Source of the DNA: Nocardia sp. CDC159
GTDB taxonomy: Bacteria; Actinomycetota; Actinomycetes; Mycobacteriales; Mycobacteriaceae
Reading direction: 5' to 3'
Length of the DNA: 64,000 nucleotides
Assembly: GCF_023740735.1 (NCBI RefSeq)
Contig: NZ_JAMRXH010000001.1
Span: forward strand, 730,039-794,038
The notes beneath the pieces are model-generated. The model was not told the DNA's origin and did not search any database. It was given only the letters and a program-made list of their open reading frames with translations. The position numbers were made by a program, and so were the translations under genes. Below are positions 8,212 to 16,435 of this stretch, piece after piece. Position 1 is the stretch's first letter; the number at the start of each line of letters is the position of its first letter.

Positions 8212-8835
8212 GTGCGACGGTGGGCGGCAATAGGACTGTGCGCATGCTGGGCCGTCGGCGGCGGGGCGCCGCTGCCGAATACGGCGGGCCCGGCGTACGC
8301 CGCCGACGCCTCGGTGACGGGGGCCGGGGTCGACCTGATCGCCTCGGTCGACGAGATCTTCTGGGCACCGGCGGGCAACCGCCTGCCCAGCGGCGTTCCG
8401 TTCGCGCACGGGGCCGATGTCGGTGGCCGCTATTCGGTCACCGTTTCCGGTGCTCCGATTCAGGAGGGAATCGTCACGGCCGGATTCATCGTCGGCTGCG
8501 GGGTGAGCGCGAGCGGCGGTGTCAGCGTGGGCCTGTCACCCAACCAGAGCTTGACGGTCGCCATCGCCCCGGCCCCCGGCGTCAGCGTCGGAGCGGGCGT
8601 GTCGGAATCGCTGTCGATCACCCTGACACCGGGACAGGTGGCGCCGATGGCCCTCGCCTCCGCACCCATGAACAGTCGATCCGAATTTCCGTACAGCGTC
8701 ACCGTCAACCATGCCGCCCTCGACGTCGGGCAGTGCATGTCCCCGGTCTCCGCCGTGCCGTTCGTCAGTGCCTCGGTGACCACGGCCACCGGCACCGTCC
8801 AGACCGCCGCCTACGGCGACCAGTTCACCTTCTGA
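8212..8835 (+). CDS. MspA-family porin
   Basis: Product of 207 residues from the GTG at 8212, eight bases after AGGAG. It begins with a signal peptide ending in AYA (about residue 30). The body shows the MspA-family pattern of small-residue beta strands: FIVGCGVSASGGVSVGLSP, a glycine/serine-rich strand region, ITLTPGQV, then NHAALDVGQCMSPVSAVPFVSASV and a final YGDQFTF. Cysteines in the FIVGC and GQC segments are typical. MspA porins form octameric water-filled channels in the mycolic-acid outer membrane, so this gene is strong evidence for a mycolata host. It stands next to a small secreted protein on the other strand. Confidence 0.85.
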   Translation: MRRWAAIGLCACWAVGGGAPLPNTAGPAYAADASVTGAGVDLIASVDEIFWAPAGNRLPSGVPFAHGADVGGRYSVTVSGAPIQEGIVTAGFIVGCGVSASGGVSVGLSPNQSLTVAIAPAPGVSVGAGVSESLSITLTPGQVAPMALASAPMNSRSEFPYSVTVNHAALDVGQCMSPVSAVPFVSASVTTATGTVQTAAYGDQFTF

Positions 8836-8837
8836 CG

Positions 8838-9065
8838 TCACGGGAACGGAGGATCGTACGCGGGCGGATGATCGGGCACGCCGTCGCTGGGAAAGACATC
8901 CGAGTGCTCGTCCTCGGGCGGTGGGCAGTACGGATCGCCCGTGGGCAGGGCCGGGTTCGGGCACACATCCATATCCGGCGGATCGCCCACGGCACCGCTC
9001 GCCGTGACACCCCAGCCACCGATGATCAGAGCAGCGAGAATTCCGACAAGACCCTTTCTTCGCAT
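8838..9065 (-). CDS. Small secreted Pro/Asp-rich protein
   Basis: A 75-residue product from the ATG at 9065, eight bases after AAGGAGG. Residues 1-30 are a signal peptide (MRRKGLVGILAALIIGGWG, probable cleavage after TASG). The mature part of about 45 residues is rich in Pro, Asp and Gly, with two cysteines. No family recognised. It ends three bases from the convergent porin gene. The upstream frame extension to 9104 is rejected because the binding site and signal peptide both favour 9065. Confidence 0.6.
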   Translation of the reverse strand: MRRKGLVGILAALIIGGWGVTASGAVGDPPDMDVCPNPALPTGDPYCPPPEDEHSDVFPSDGVPDHPPAYDPPFP

Positions 9066-9288
9066 GAAGATCGCCTCCTTCAGCAAACTCTCGGCCTGCG
9101 ACAACAGAGCCTACTCTCGTAGACCCGAACTCGGTCACCGAAGCGCGTCGGGTGAACAGCACGCGAGATACTGGTCAAAATCCCGTAACAAGAATCCGCG
9201 CGCGGATAACCGGTCGACTCCGCCCGGACCGAAATCCATGACATCGCAGCTACGCTCCAGCTACAGCAATGGTGCGAGGCGGTGGCGA

Positions 9289-10434
9289 ATGTTCGACGAA
9301 TCGTTGCTTCGAACCTGGTGGCACGACCGGGTCGATTACCGCGGGCTGGTCGCCGTGCTCGAGTTCCATTCGGCGGTGCGACCGGTGAAATTCATGATCG
9401 GCGCCGGGGGCGCGGTGATGTCACTGGTGACCATCCTGTCGATGATGTCGCACATCGGGCCGCGCAACGCGTTCTTCGCGGCGGGATGCACCCTCATCGT
9501 GGCATTGACGGCGATGTGGGCGCTGCGCTGGTGGTTGCTGCCGTGGCCGGGTCGAGCCGAATCACTGCTCTGGTGCGCCGGTGCGGACCTCGCCATCACC
9601 TTCGGTGCGGTGGCTGCCGAGAACCGGCTCTACGGCGCCTTGGTGACCACCCTGCTGGCGGTCCCGGGACTGTACGTGGGCGCATTCCACGGGCAGCGGG
9701 TGCTGGCCGCGCATGTCGGCTGGACGTCGGTATCGATACTTGCGCTGGTCGTCCTGCTGGCCATCGACGATCCGGCGCATACCGGCGCCGCGGCCGGTGA
9801 TTATCGGCTCGGCGCCGCCATTGTGCTGATCTCGGTCTCGCTGAACGTGATCGGGTTGCCGACGGCCCAGTTCTGCCGCTGGCTGTGGCGGCTCAACGCG
9901 CTGATCGACCCGCTCACCATGCTGCTGAACCGACGCGGGCTCGACTACTACCTGTGGCGGTACCTCACCCCCGGCGCGAACGGCTCGGTCTACGCCGCCA
10001 CGCTGGACCTGGACCGATTCAAGATCGTGAACGACACCTTCGGCCACCCGGCCGGCGACGAGGTCCTGCGGCGGGCCGCGGCGCATCTGCGCGCGGCGGC
10101 CGACGCCGACTCCCTCGTGGCGCGTACCGGTGGCGAGGAATTCGTGGTCGTCGGCCGCCTGCGCGAGGAGCCCGCGGTCGCGGTCGCCGATCGATTGCGC
10201 CGCGCCGTCGAGACGATGCCCGGGCTGCCGATCACGATCACCGCCAGCGTGGGAATCGCGGTCGTCGATACCTCGCACACCGACGACCCGAGTACCGGCC
10301 ACCGCGTGCTGCGCTGCTCCGACGCCGCGATGTATCGAGCGAAACGCCGGGGCGGCAACGCCGTGGCGGTCGCCGAACCGAACGAGTGGGCGGAGGATAT
10401 CGGCGGCGGAAGGACCGAGCACGGGGCCGCGTGA
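9289..10434 (+). CDS. Membrane diguanylate cyclase (GGDEF domain)
   Basis: A 381-residue protein with about six membrane segments in residues 35-195 followed by a GGDEF domain (about 205-365). The domain shows DPLTMLLNRRGLDYYLW, LDLDRFKIVNDTFGHPAGDEVLRRAA and the active-site loop RTGGEEF at 279-285, so the GGEEF variant is intact and the protein should make cyclic di-GMP from GTP. No EAL domain is present. Start taken at ATG 9289, with an in-frame ATG at 9238 as alternative; the long upstream extension of the frame to 8941 overlaps the small secreted gene and is not coding. Confidence 0.88.
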   Translation: MFDESLLRTWWHDRVDYRGLVAVLEFHSAVRPVKFMIGAGGAVMSLVTILSMMSHIGPRNAFFAAGCTLIVALTAMWALRWWLLPWPGRAESLLWCAGADLAITFGAVAAENRLYGALVTTLLAVPGLYVGAFHGQRVLAAHVGWTSVSILALVVLLAIDDPAHTGAAAGDYRLGAAIVLISVSLNVIGLPTAQFCRWLWRLNALIDPLTMLLNRRGLDYYLWRYLTPGANGSVYAATLDLDRFKIVNDTFGHPAGDEVLRRAAAHLRAAADADSLVARTGGEEFVVVGRLREEPAVAVADRLRRAVETMPGLPITITASVGIAVVDTSHTDDPSTGHRVLRCSDAAMYRAKRRGGNAVAVAEPNEWAEDIGGGRTEHGAA

Positions 10435-10600
10435 TGAACGGTTCACCGAAGCGCCGTAAACGGTCCGTCACGGTCATCGACAAGCACACCGATCGACGAC
10501 GAAAGCCCATGACCGACAACCCGATCGCGGCCCGCGCCGTTTACCCGCCCATTCATCCAGTCGGCCAATATAATTGCCCCCTGCCCATCTGGAGATCGCC

Positions 10601-11941
10601 ATGACATCGGAGCCGGCTGCTGCCACCACATCGGATCAGCGGAAGCTGCGTAAACTCATGGCCGCGGGCCTGATCGGCAGCTCGATCGAGTGGTACGACT
10701 TCTTCATCTACGGCACCGCCGCGGCCCTGGTCTTCGGCACGCTGTTCTTCCCCGGCTCCTCCCCGCTGGTGGGAACGCTGTTGTCCTTCAGCACCTTCTG
10801 GGCGGGATTCATCGCCCGGCCATTGGGCGGACTGATCTTCGGGCACATCGGCGACAGGGTCGGACGCAAGCCCGCGCTCGTCACCTGTCTGGCCCTGGTC
10901 GCGGCGGCGACCTGCGCCATCGGCCTGCTGCCGACCGCCGCGACGATCGGGACGGCGGCGCCGATCCTGTTGGTGACCTTGCGATTTCTGCAGGGCATCG
11001 CGGTGGGCGGCCAATGGGGCGGAGTCACCCTGCTGCTCACCGAGACCACCCGGCCCGACCGCCGGGGCCGGGCCGGCACCTTCGGACAGCTGGGCGTGCC
11101 CTTCGGGCTGTTGCTGGGCACCGGGGCCTTCCTGCTCGTGGGACGGCTGGTCTCCGGCCCGGCCTTCCTCCAATGGGGTTGGCGCATACCGTTTCTGGCC
11201 AGCGTCCTGCTGTTCCCCGTGGTGTTGTTCATCCAGCTCCGGATCGAGGACTCGCCGGAGTTCCGCCGACTGCGGGCGCGCGCCCTCGACGCCTCGAACG
11301 CCGTGGCCCAGGCGCCCGTTCTCGAAGTACTGAGCAGACATTGGAAGCGGGTGCTGCTCGGCGCGGCCCTGCTGTTCAGCGGCAACGCCAGCTTCTACAT
11401 CAGCGTCGCGGGCCTGCTCGACTACGGCGTCCGCGAACTCGGACTGGCCCGGGACGAGCTGCTGACGGTATCGATGCTCTCCTCTGCCGCGTCCGCTCCG
11501 GTCTGCTACCTCGCCGGATCGCTGTCCGACCGGTACGGCCGCCGCCCGCTCATGCTGGCCGGTGCGGCGATCATGACCGTCTGGGCCTTTCCCTACTTCT
11601 GGCTAGTGAACACCGGCTCGTTTGTCGCCATCGTGCTGGCGACACTGGTCGGTAGCGGTATCGGCGGCGGTCTGCTGTACGGGCCGGTGGCCGCGTTCCT
11701 GGCCGAGATGTTCGAGCCGCGGATCCGCTATTCGGGCATTACCCTGGCCTATCAGCTGGCCGCGATCCTGGTCAGCGGCGGCACCCCATTCCTGATGACC
11801 GCGCTGCTGGCCGCGACCGGCGGCACGGCGGCGGTATCCGGATTCCTGATGCTCATGGCCCTGTGCACGCTGGCCAGCGTCTGGGTGCTGCCGGAGACCG
11901 TGACGCGGCGGCCGCTCGGTTCGATGCCCGCACAGCCCTGA
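10601..11941 (+). CDS. MFS transporter, metabolite:H+ symporter type
   Basis: A 446-residue major facilitator with twelve predicted membrane segments. The start GLIGSSIEWYDFFIYGTAAALVFG and the loop GHIGDRVGRKPALV (motif A) are characteristic of the metabolite:H+ symporter (MHS) subfamily, which includes shikimate, proline/betaine and alpha-ketoglutarate carriers. A second motif A, SDRYGRRPLM, occurs at about 308. The ATG at 10601 follows GGAG by six bases. It is monocistronic and gives no hint of substrate. Confidence 0.87.
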   Translation: MTSEPAAATTSDQRKLRKLMAAGLIGSSIEWYDFFIYGTAAALVFGTLFFPGSSPLVGTLLSFSTFWAGFIARPLGGLIFGHIGDRVGRKPALVTCLALVAAATCAIGLLPTAATIGTAAPILLVTLRFLQGIAVGGQWGGVTLLLTETTRPDRRGRAGTFGQLGVPFGLLLGTGAFLLVGRLVSGPAFLQWGWRIPFLASVLLFPVVLFIQLRIEDSPEFRRLRARALDASNAVAQAPVLEVLSRHWKRVLLGAALLFSGNASFYISVAGLLDYGVRELGLARDELLTVSMLSSAASAPVCYLAGSLSDRYGRRPLMLAGAAIMTVWAFPYFWLVNTGSFVAIVLATLVGSGIGGGLLYGPVAAFLAEMFEPRIRYSGITLAYQLAAILVSGGTPFLMTALLAATGGTAAVSGFLMLMALCTLASVWVLPETVTRRPLGSMPAQP

Positions 11942-12010
11942 TCACCCCCGTCCTCCCTGGTGGGCAACGGGTGCGCGCGCTCCCCTGAGTCCCCGACGAG
12001 TTCCTGGACG

Positions 12011-12637
12011 TCACACCTCACCCAGCGCGAGCCGGGCGCCGAGGGCGATGAGTACCGTGCCGGTGACCCGCTCCAGCCCTTGCCGCACCCGTGCTCGCGT
12101 GAAGAAGGCGCGGGCACGGCCGACGAACGTGGCGACCACCAGGAACCACACGGTGTCGATGACGACATGCAGCAGTCCGAGCAGCAGGGTGGTGGTGAGG
12201 ATATCCGCTCCCGCGGTGACGAACTGCGGATAGAAGGCGAAGGCGAAGACCGCGACCTTCGGATTCGTCAGATTGGTGAGCAGCCCGGTGGAGACGGCAC
12301 GCCACATCGTCGCGCCGACGGCACGCTCGTCCACCGCTTCGGCGACCGGATGCCGGGCCGCACGCCAGGCCTGTACGCCCAGCACGACCAACACCACCGC
12401 CCCCACGATCCGGATCACCACGAACGCGGCACTGCTCGCCGCGACCAGTGCCGACAATCCGAGCGCCGAGGCAACGACCCACCCGTAGATGCCGATCTCC
12501 ATCCCGCCGATGATCGGCACCGCCGCCCGCGCACCACCGAGTGCGCTGCGTCGAATCACCAGGGCGGTGGTAGGACCGGGCACCATCGCCGCCAACGTCA
12601 CCGCCAGCACGAATCCACTCAGAATCGACCACGTCAT
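12011..12637 (-). CDS. LysE-family translocator
   Basis: A 208-residue membrane protein of the LysE/RhtB exporter family, with six hydrophobic segments. It has the family start FVLAVTLAAMVPGPTTALVI and the second repeat LLTNLTNPKVAVFAFAFYPQFV. Family members export amino acids or related small molecules by proton antiport. The ATG at 12637 is preferred to an in-frame codon at 12661, since the family starts close to its first helix. It is divergent from the M4 protease gene, and the shared 214-bp gap carries the GGTAAACC box array. Confidence 0.85.
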   Translation of the reverse strand: MTWSILSGFVLAVTLAAMVPGPTTALVIRRSALGGARAAVPIIGGMEIGIYGWVVASALGLSALVAASSAAFVVIRIVGAVVLVVLGVQAWRAARHPVAEAVDERAVGATMWRAVSTGLLTNLTNPKVAVFAFAFYPQFVTAGADILTTTLLLGLLHVVIDTVWFLVVATFVGRARAFFTRARVRQGLERVTGTVLIALGARLALGEV

Positions 12638-12733
12638 CGGCCGAGCATCGCACGGAACCATCCGGTCGTCATCCTGGCCGACAAGTGGTCGGGTCGCCGA
12701 AGGCGGCCGCTCCGCCCGATCGCCTCCGTCGGA

Positions 12734-12792
12734 GGTTTACCTTCCAGGTAAACCACGGTAGGCGGGGTAAACCAGCCGGTTTTCCGTAAACC
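12734..12792. repeat. Cluster of GGTAAACC boxes between LysE and protease genes
   Basis: Five copies of one 8-bp word in alternating orientation: GGTTTACC 12734-12741, GGTAAACC 12747-12754, GGTAAACC 12766-12773, GGTTTTCC 12778-12785 and CGTAAACC 12785-12792. The first two form a perfect inverted repeat with a 5-bp spacer. The cluster lies 60-120 bp before the metalloprotease start and about 100 bp before the divergent LysE start, in an AT-richer stretch. It looks like a multi-site operator. I do not recognise the regulator. Confidence 0.6.
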
Positions 12793-12851
12793 GTTGTACC
12801 ACAACATATTTCGAACCCAGTTCCGCTGCTCCCATGATTCCATCTAGCAGT

Positions 12852-14483
12852 ATGGATCCCAGAAAGCGGGCGGCACGCTACACCGCCCTCTCCGTAATCA
12901 TGCTGGCCACAACGATTTTCGTGTCGACGAGCGCCTACGGCGAGCCGCCCACGCCCCCGCCGCACAGTTCGGATCTGATCGCCGTTCCCAAAGCGGTACT
13001 GCAGGATCCGGAGGGCACGACCCAGCAGGTGGTGCCCCAGCAGCCGCTCCCGGTCCCGTCCGGCACTCCGCGCGAGGCCCCCGCCGCCGCCCGGGCCCAC
13101 GCCCCGGGCGTGGCGAAGATGTTCACCGGCCGCCAGATCGGCACCCTGGTGGTCGACCAGGTTTTGCCCGTGGGTGCGGGCGCCACCGTCCGGTTGCGCC
13201 AGGAGATCGACTCGGTGCCGGTATTCGGCGCCTCGGTCGCACAGCTGCTGGCCGAGGACGGCTCGCTGGTCTCGGCCGCCGGGTCGCTGACCCAGAGGTC
13301 GCAGGGCCGCTTCGCCACCACCGAACCCTCGCGGGCGGTGGCGGAGACGGCGGTGCGGGCGATCGCCGAGCGAGCCAAGACCTCGCCCGGCAAGCTGACT
13401 CCCGGTGCGATCGAGCCCTATTGGTACGACGCGAAGCTGGCGGCCGCACCGGACGGCACGGGCGTCGCCGTGCCCGCGTTCAAGGTCGAGGTCGAGGGCG
13501 ACAAAGTCGGCCGATTCGTCGTTTTCGTCGATGCCACCGACACCGGCAGGGTGCTCGACAGTTGGGACACCACAATGCATCTCACCCGGGTGGTGTGCGA
13601 TGCCGAGAACAAGCCGCCCGATCCGAATGGGCCGAAAGACCCCGTATGCGGCGGCCCGAACGGTGTGACACCCGCCCGTGTGGAGGGCCAGTCACCGACC
13701 GGCATCAAGGACGTCGACGAGGTGTACGACTACCTCGGCAACACCGACGGGTTCTACCGCAAGCACACCCAGCTGAAGGATCTCACCGCACTCCTCGGCA
13801 CCGACGCCGGTGATGAGCACGGCAAGGCCCTGCGTGCCACCGTCCGGGTCAACGCCATGTGGCGGGGCGGGACCATGGCCTTCGCCGAGGGCATGGCCAC
13901 CGAGGACATCGTCGGCCACGAGCTCACCCACGGCGTCACCCAGCACACCAGCGGGCTGGTCTACCGCAACGAGCCCGGCGCCATCAACGAGTCGATGTCC
14001 GACATCTTCGGCGAACTCGTCTTCCTCACCGACACCGCGAACAAATGCAACACCCCGGCCAACCGGTGGAAGCTCGGCGCCTGCAGTGCCGCGGGAGTCG
14101 TCCGGGACATGAAGAACCCCAAGGCACACCGCCAGCCCGATACCTACCGGGGCGCCTACTGGTACACCGGTACCGCCGACAGCGGTGGTGTGCACACCAA
14201 CAGCGGCGTCGGCAACAAGGCCGCCCAGCTCATGGTCGACGGCGGAAAACACAACGGCGTCACCGTATCCGGTATCGGCATCGAAAAGGCCGCCGCACTG
14301 TACTGGACCACCCAGACGATGCTGACCGCCAACGCGACCTACCGCACCCTGGGCAGCACGCTGACCAGTGCGTGCAGGGCCAACGTGACCAACAGGGTCG
14401 CGGGCACCACCGAGGCCGACTGCACCGAGGTCGCCAACGCCGTCAAGGCGGTCAAGATGCCGACCCTGAACACCGCGGGCTAG
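12852..14483 (+). CDS. Secreted M4-family (thermolysin-like) metalloprotease
   Basis: A 543-residue zinc protease precursor. Residues 1-30 form a signal peptide (core SVIMLATTIFVSTSAYG). A propeptide of the FTP/PepSY type follows (QIGTLVVDQVLPVGAGATVRLRQ, about 95-115). The catalytic part has HELTH at 356-360 (zinc ligands His and catalytic Glu), the third-ligand segment GAINESMSD some 20 residues later and VHTNSGVGNKAAQL containing the active-site His of the family. Two cysteine pairs in the mature part fit an exported protein. The ATG at 12852 is used rather than one at 12834 to give a normal signal peptide. The protein probably acts outside the cell in peptide digestion. The upstream box cluster suggests regulated expression. 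Confidence 0.9.
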   Translation: MDPRKRAARYTALSVIMLATTIFVSTSAYGEPPTPPPHSSDLIAVPKAVLQDPEGTTQQVVPQQPLPVPSGTPREAPAAARAHAPGVAKMFTGRQIGTLVVDQVLPVGAGATVRLRQEIDSVPVFGASVAQLLAEDGSLVSAAGSLTQRSQGRFATTEPSRAVAETAVRAIAERAKTSPGKLTPGAIEPYWYDAKLAAAPDGTGVAVPAFKVEVEGDKVGRFVVFVDATDTGRVLDSWDTTMHLTRVVCDAENKPPDPNGPKDPVCGGPNGVTPARVEGQSPTGIKDVDEVYDYLGNTDGFYRKHTQLKDLTALLGTDAGDEHGKALRATVRVNAMWRGGTMAFAEGMATEDIVGHELTHGVTQHTSGLVYRNEPGAINESMSDIFGELVFLTDTANKCNTPANRWKLGACSAAGVVRDMKNPKAHRQPDTYRGAYWYTGTADSGGVHTNSGVGNKAAQLMVDGGKHNGVTVSGIGIEKAAALYWTTQTMLTANATYRTLGSTLTSACRANVTNRVAGTTEADCTEVANAVKAVKMPTLNTAG

Positions 14484-14496
14484 CGCCCGAGAAGCC

Positions 14497-14536
14497 CGGC
14501 CACCGCCTCGCGCCCTGGACGAGGGGGCGGTGGCCG
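14497..14536 (+). terminator. Hairpin after the protease gene
   Basis: CGGCCACCGCC at 14497-14507 pairs perfectly with GGCGGTGGCCG at 14526-14536, starting 14 bases after the stop codon. No T run follows, as is common in high-GC actinobacteria. It separates the protease from the AraC/peptide cassette. Confidence 0.65.
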
Positions 14537-14613
14537 TGGTTCGCGCGCATTGCCTGCCTCCCAACGCTTTCGGAAGGCAGGCGTGAACTCCGATGCACGA
14601 AAGGGAGCGATTC

Positions 14614-15555
14614 ATGCGATGTTCGATCTGCCCCGACTCGACGTGGGAATGGGCCTCCGCCCGCCCGCATCCCCGGTTGTCGCCCGGGGTGCTGGGCTAC
14701 CGGGGATTCCGGTTCGATCTGGAGAAAGGGAGGCGACGGTGGGACGCTCCCGACGGCGTGGTGTCGCTGTGGCTGTTCGACGAGAACCTGTCGGTGCGCC
14801 TGGCCGGCCATCGTGGCGGCGGTCGAATCCAAGGGCCCGCGATCGGTGGATTGCGCACCGGCGCAAGGGTTTCCGAGCACAATGGCCGACTGGCGGGCGT
14901 GGAGGTGATGCTGGAGCCCTGGGCGGCCTATTCGCTGTTTTCCGACCCCATGTACGAGCTGGCCGACCGACTGGTGGCGCCCCGCGGCCGGGTCCGGGAA
15001 CTGGCGGAGCGACTCACCGAAACCCGTTCCTGGGCCGAGCGATTCGCACTCGTGGACGCCACGCTCCTGCGCTGGTTCGAGCACGCCCCGCGGTGCGCGC
15101 CCCAGATCGAGTGGGCCTGGCGCCTGCTGGCCGCGAGCGGCGGGACCATACCGATCCGCCGCCTCGCCGACCGCACCGGCTGGGGCTGGCGGCAGTTGGA
15201 CAACCGGTTCCGCGAACAGATCGGCCTGAGTCCCAAGACCGCGGCCCGGGTGCTGCGCCTGCGCCGCACCCTGTTCGAACTCGACCGCACCGCCGAACCC
15301 GCCGCCGCGGCCATGGCCTGCGGCTTCAGCGATCAGGCGCATCTGTCTCGCGAGATGCGGGCCATGGTGGGGCGCACCCCGCGCCAGCATCTCGCCGCCC
15401 GCGCCCTGGTCACCCGCGAGCCCGCCTGGCATCGGGCCTGCGCGGCCGCGACTACCACACTTTCGGACCTGGAACCGGCTGTCGCCGTTGCGAATTCCTT
15501 CAATACTCGGCCGGATATTGCGGGCAACGTTGTTGATGTCACCCAGGCGGGTTGA
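14614..15555 (+). CDS. AraC-family transcription regulator at head of the peptide cassette
   Basis: A 313-residue regulator. The C-terminal half (about 185-275) carries the AraC DNA-binding domain with two helix-turn-helix units: IRRLADRTGWGWRQLDNRFRE and AAMACGFSDQAHLSREMRAMVGRTPRQHL. The N-terminal domain resembles the DUF6597/'helix-turn-helix domain-containing' AraC group rather than a sugar-binding cupin. The ATG at 14614 has AAGGGAG seven bases upstream, unlike the in-frame ATG at 14593. Its stop is only 25 bp before the Cys-rich precursor gene on the same strand, so it probably controls, and may be co-transcribed with, that cassette. The function in peptide production is inferred from position. 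Confidence 0.85.
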   Translation: MRCSICPDSTWEWASARPHPRLSPGVLGYRGFRFDLEKGRRRWDAPDGVVSLWLFDENLSVRLAGHRGGGRIQGPAIGGLRTGARVSEHNGRLAGVEVMLEPWAAYSLFSDPMYELADRLVAPRGRVRELAERLTETRSWAERFALVDATLLRWFEHAPRCAPQIEWAWRLLAASGGTIPIRRLADRTGWGWRQLDNRFREQIGLSPKTAARVLRLRRTLFELDRTAEPAAAAMACGFSDQAHLSREMRAMVGRTPRQHLAARALVTREPAWHRACAAATTTLSDLEPAVAVANSFNTRPDIAGNVVDVTQAG

Positions 15556-15580
15556 CGGAAATGAGACAAGGAGATTCCGA

Positions 15581-15766
15581 ATGTTGAAGGCGATCGAGAA
15601 TCTGGGGGCCACACTCCTCGGCAAGTTCGTGCCCGCGGTCGAGGCCGAGGCCATGGAGGCCAAGTGTTGGCCGGGCAGCTGGAAGAAGTGCTGGCAGTGC
15701 AACGGCCGGCCGTGCACCGGGGTTTGCTGCGACACCGGTAGCTGCTACGACATCCGCTGCCTGTAA
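15581..15766 (+). CDS. Cys-rich 61-residue precursor peptide
   Basis: A small gene with a strong AAGGAG seven bases before its ATG. The product has two parts. Residues 1-28 are a cysteine-free leader that is amphipathic rather than a classical signal peptide (IENLGATLLGKFVPAVEAEAM). Residues 29-61 form a core with eight cysteines at 29, 37, 40, 45, 49, 50, 55 and 60, and three Trp at 30, 34 and 38. An AEA tripeptide at 22-24 fits an AXA-type cleavage site for the S26 peptidase encoded at the end of the cassette. The downstream MauE-like and thioredoxin-like genes point to formation of up to four disulfides, and the ABC gene to export. It matches no peptide family I know. The chief alternative is a subunit or substrate related to methylamine dehydrogenase light chain maturation, but it is too short and no partner subunit is present. 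Confidence 0.8.
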   Translation: MLKAIENLGATLLGKFVPAVEAEAMEAKCWPGSWKKCWQCNGRPCTGVCCDTGSCYDIRCL

Positions 15767-15777
15767 TCGCGAACTCT

Positions 15778-15824
15778 CGGGTTGGGCCGTGGCTACCGGC
15801 GCGGTTTCGATGCGGCCCAACCCG
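15778..15824 (+). terminator. Strong hairpin between precursor and processing genes (likely attenuator)
   Basis: CGGGTTGGGCCG at 15778-15789 pairs perfectly with CGGCCCAACCCG at 15813-15824 (12 bp, 23-nt loop), beginning 12 bases after the precursor stop and ending 28 bases before the next start. No T run follows. Placement directly after a small precursor gene fits a partial terminator that lets the peptide be made in excess over its processing enzymes. Confidence 0.7.
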
Positions 15825-15852
15825 GGACGGAAATCTATCGAGAGGTGTACCG

Positions 15853-16419
15853 GTGCAGTATCTGGCTATCGGGGTGAATTGTCTGATCGGAACGATCTTC
15901 CTCGTGTCGGCATTCGGCAAGCTCGCGCGGCGCGGATCGCTCGCGGCATTCACCGAGTCGGTGCGCGGCATGCGGGCGGTTCCCTCGAATATGACACGCA
16001 AACTGGCCGTTTCGATCGTCGCGGTCGAGGTCGCGGTGTGCGTACTGCTCGCGAACCCCCTCCGGGAGGCCAGGGCGATCGGGTTGGTTTCGGCCGCGGT
16101 CATGCTCGCGGTGTTCGCGGTCGCGGTGGCGTCGGCGGTGCACCGTGGGGTGCGCGAGCCGTGCCGGTGTTTCGGTCGGTCCAGTACTCCGATGAGTTAT
16201 TGGCAGGCCGGGCGCAATCTGGTCCTCGCCCTCGTCGCGGCCATCGGCGCCGCGGCGCTGTTGTCGGGCCGGGCGGCCGATACCGCGCAATTCGGCGCGG
16301 CGACCATCGCCGTTCTCGGTGGAGTGCTGACCGGTTGCCTGGTCGTCTTCGCGGATCACATCGTCGAATTGTTCCAGCCGATCGAGAAAGTTCCTGGCGC
16401 TGCCGTCGGCGCCCGGTGA
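15853..16419 (+). CDS. MauE/DoxX-like redox-associated membrane protein
   Basis: A 188-residue integral membrane protein with about five hydrophobic segments, of the MauE family (related to DoxX and functionally to DsbB/VKOR-type thiol oxidoreductases). The diagnostic segment REPCRCFGRSS at about residues 100-110 holds a C-x-C pair facing the membrane surface. In methylamine utilisation operons, MauE and MauD are required to form the many disulfides of the MauA light chain. Here the pair follows a precursor with eight cysteines, so a role in oxidising that peptide is the natural reading. GTG start at 15853, behind GAGG. Confidence 0.82.
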   Translation: MQYLAIGVNCLIGTIFLVSAFGKLARRGSLAAFTESVRGMRAVPSNMTRKLAVSIVAVEVAVCVLLANPLREARAIGLVSAAVMLAVFAVAVASAVHRGVREPCRCFGRSSTPMSYWQAGRNLVLALVAAIGAAALLSGRAADTAQFGAATIAVLGGVLTGCLVVFADHIVELFQPIEKVPGAAVGAR

Positions 16420-16435
16420 GAGACGAGGAATCGCA

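Noticed and set aside
9238..9288. Upstream start of the diguanylate cyclase
   Set aside because: The ATG at 9238 is in frame but adds an Arg/Ser-rich stretch before the first conserved residues; 9289 is preferred, though not proven.
15581..15766. Cys-rich peptide as a methylamine dehydrogenase light chain
   Set aside because: MauA is about twice as long with more cysteines and needs MauB and MauG, which are absent; only the MauE/MauD maturation theme is shared.
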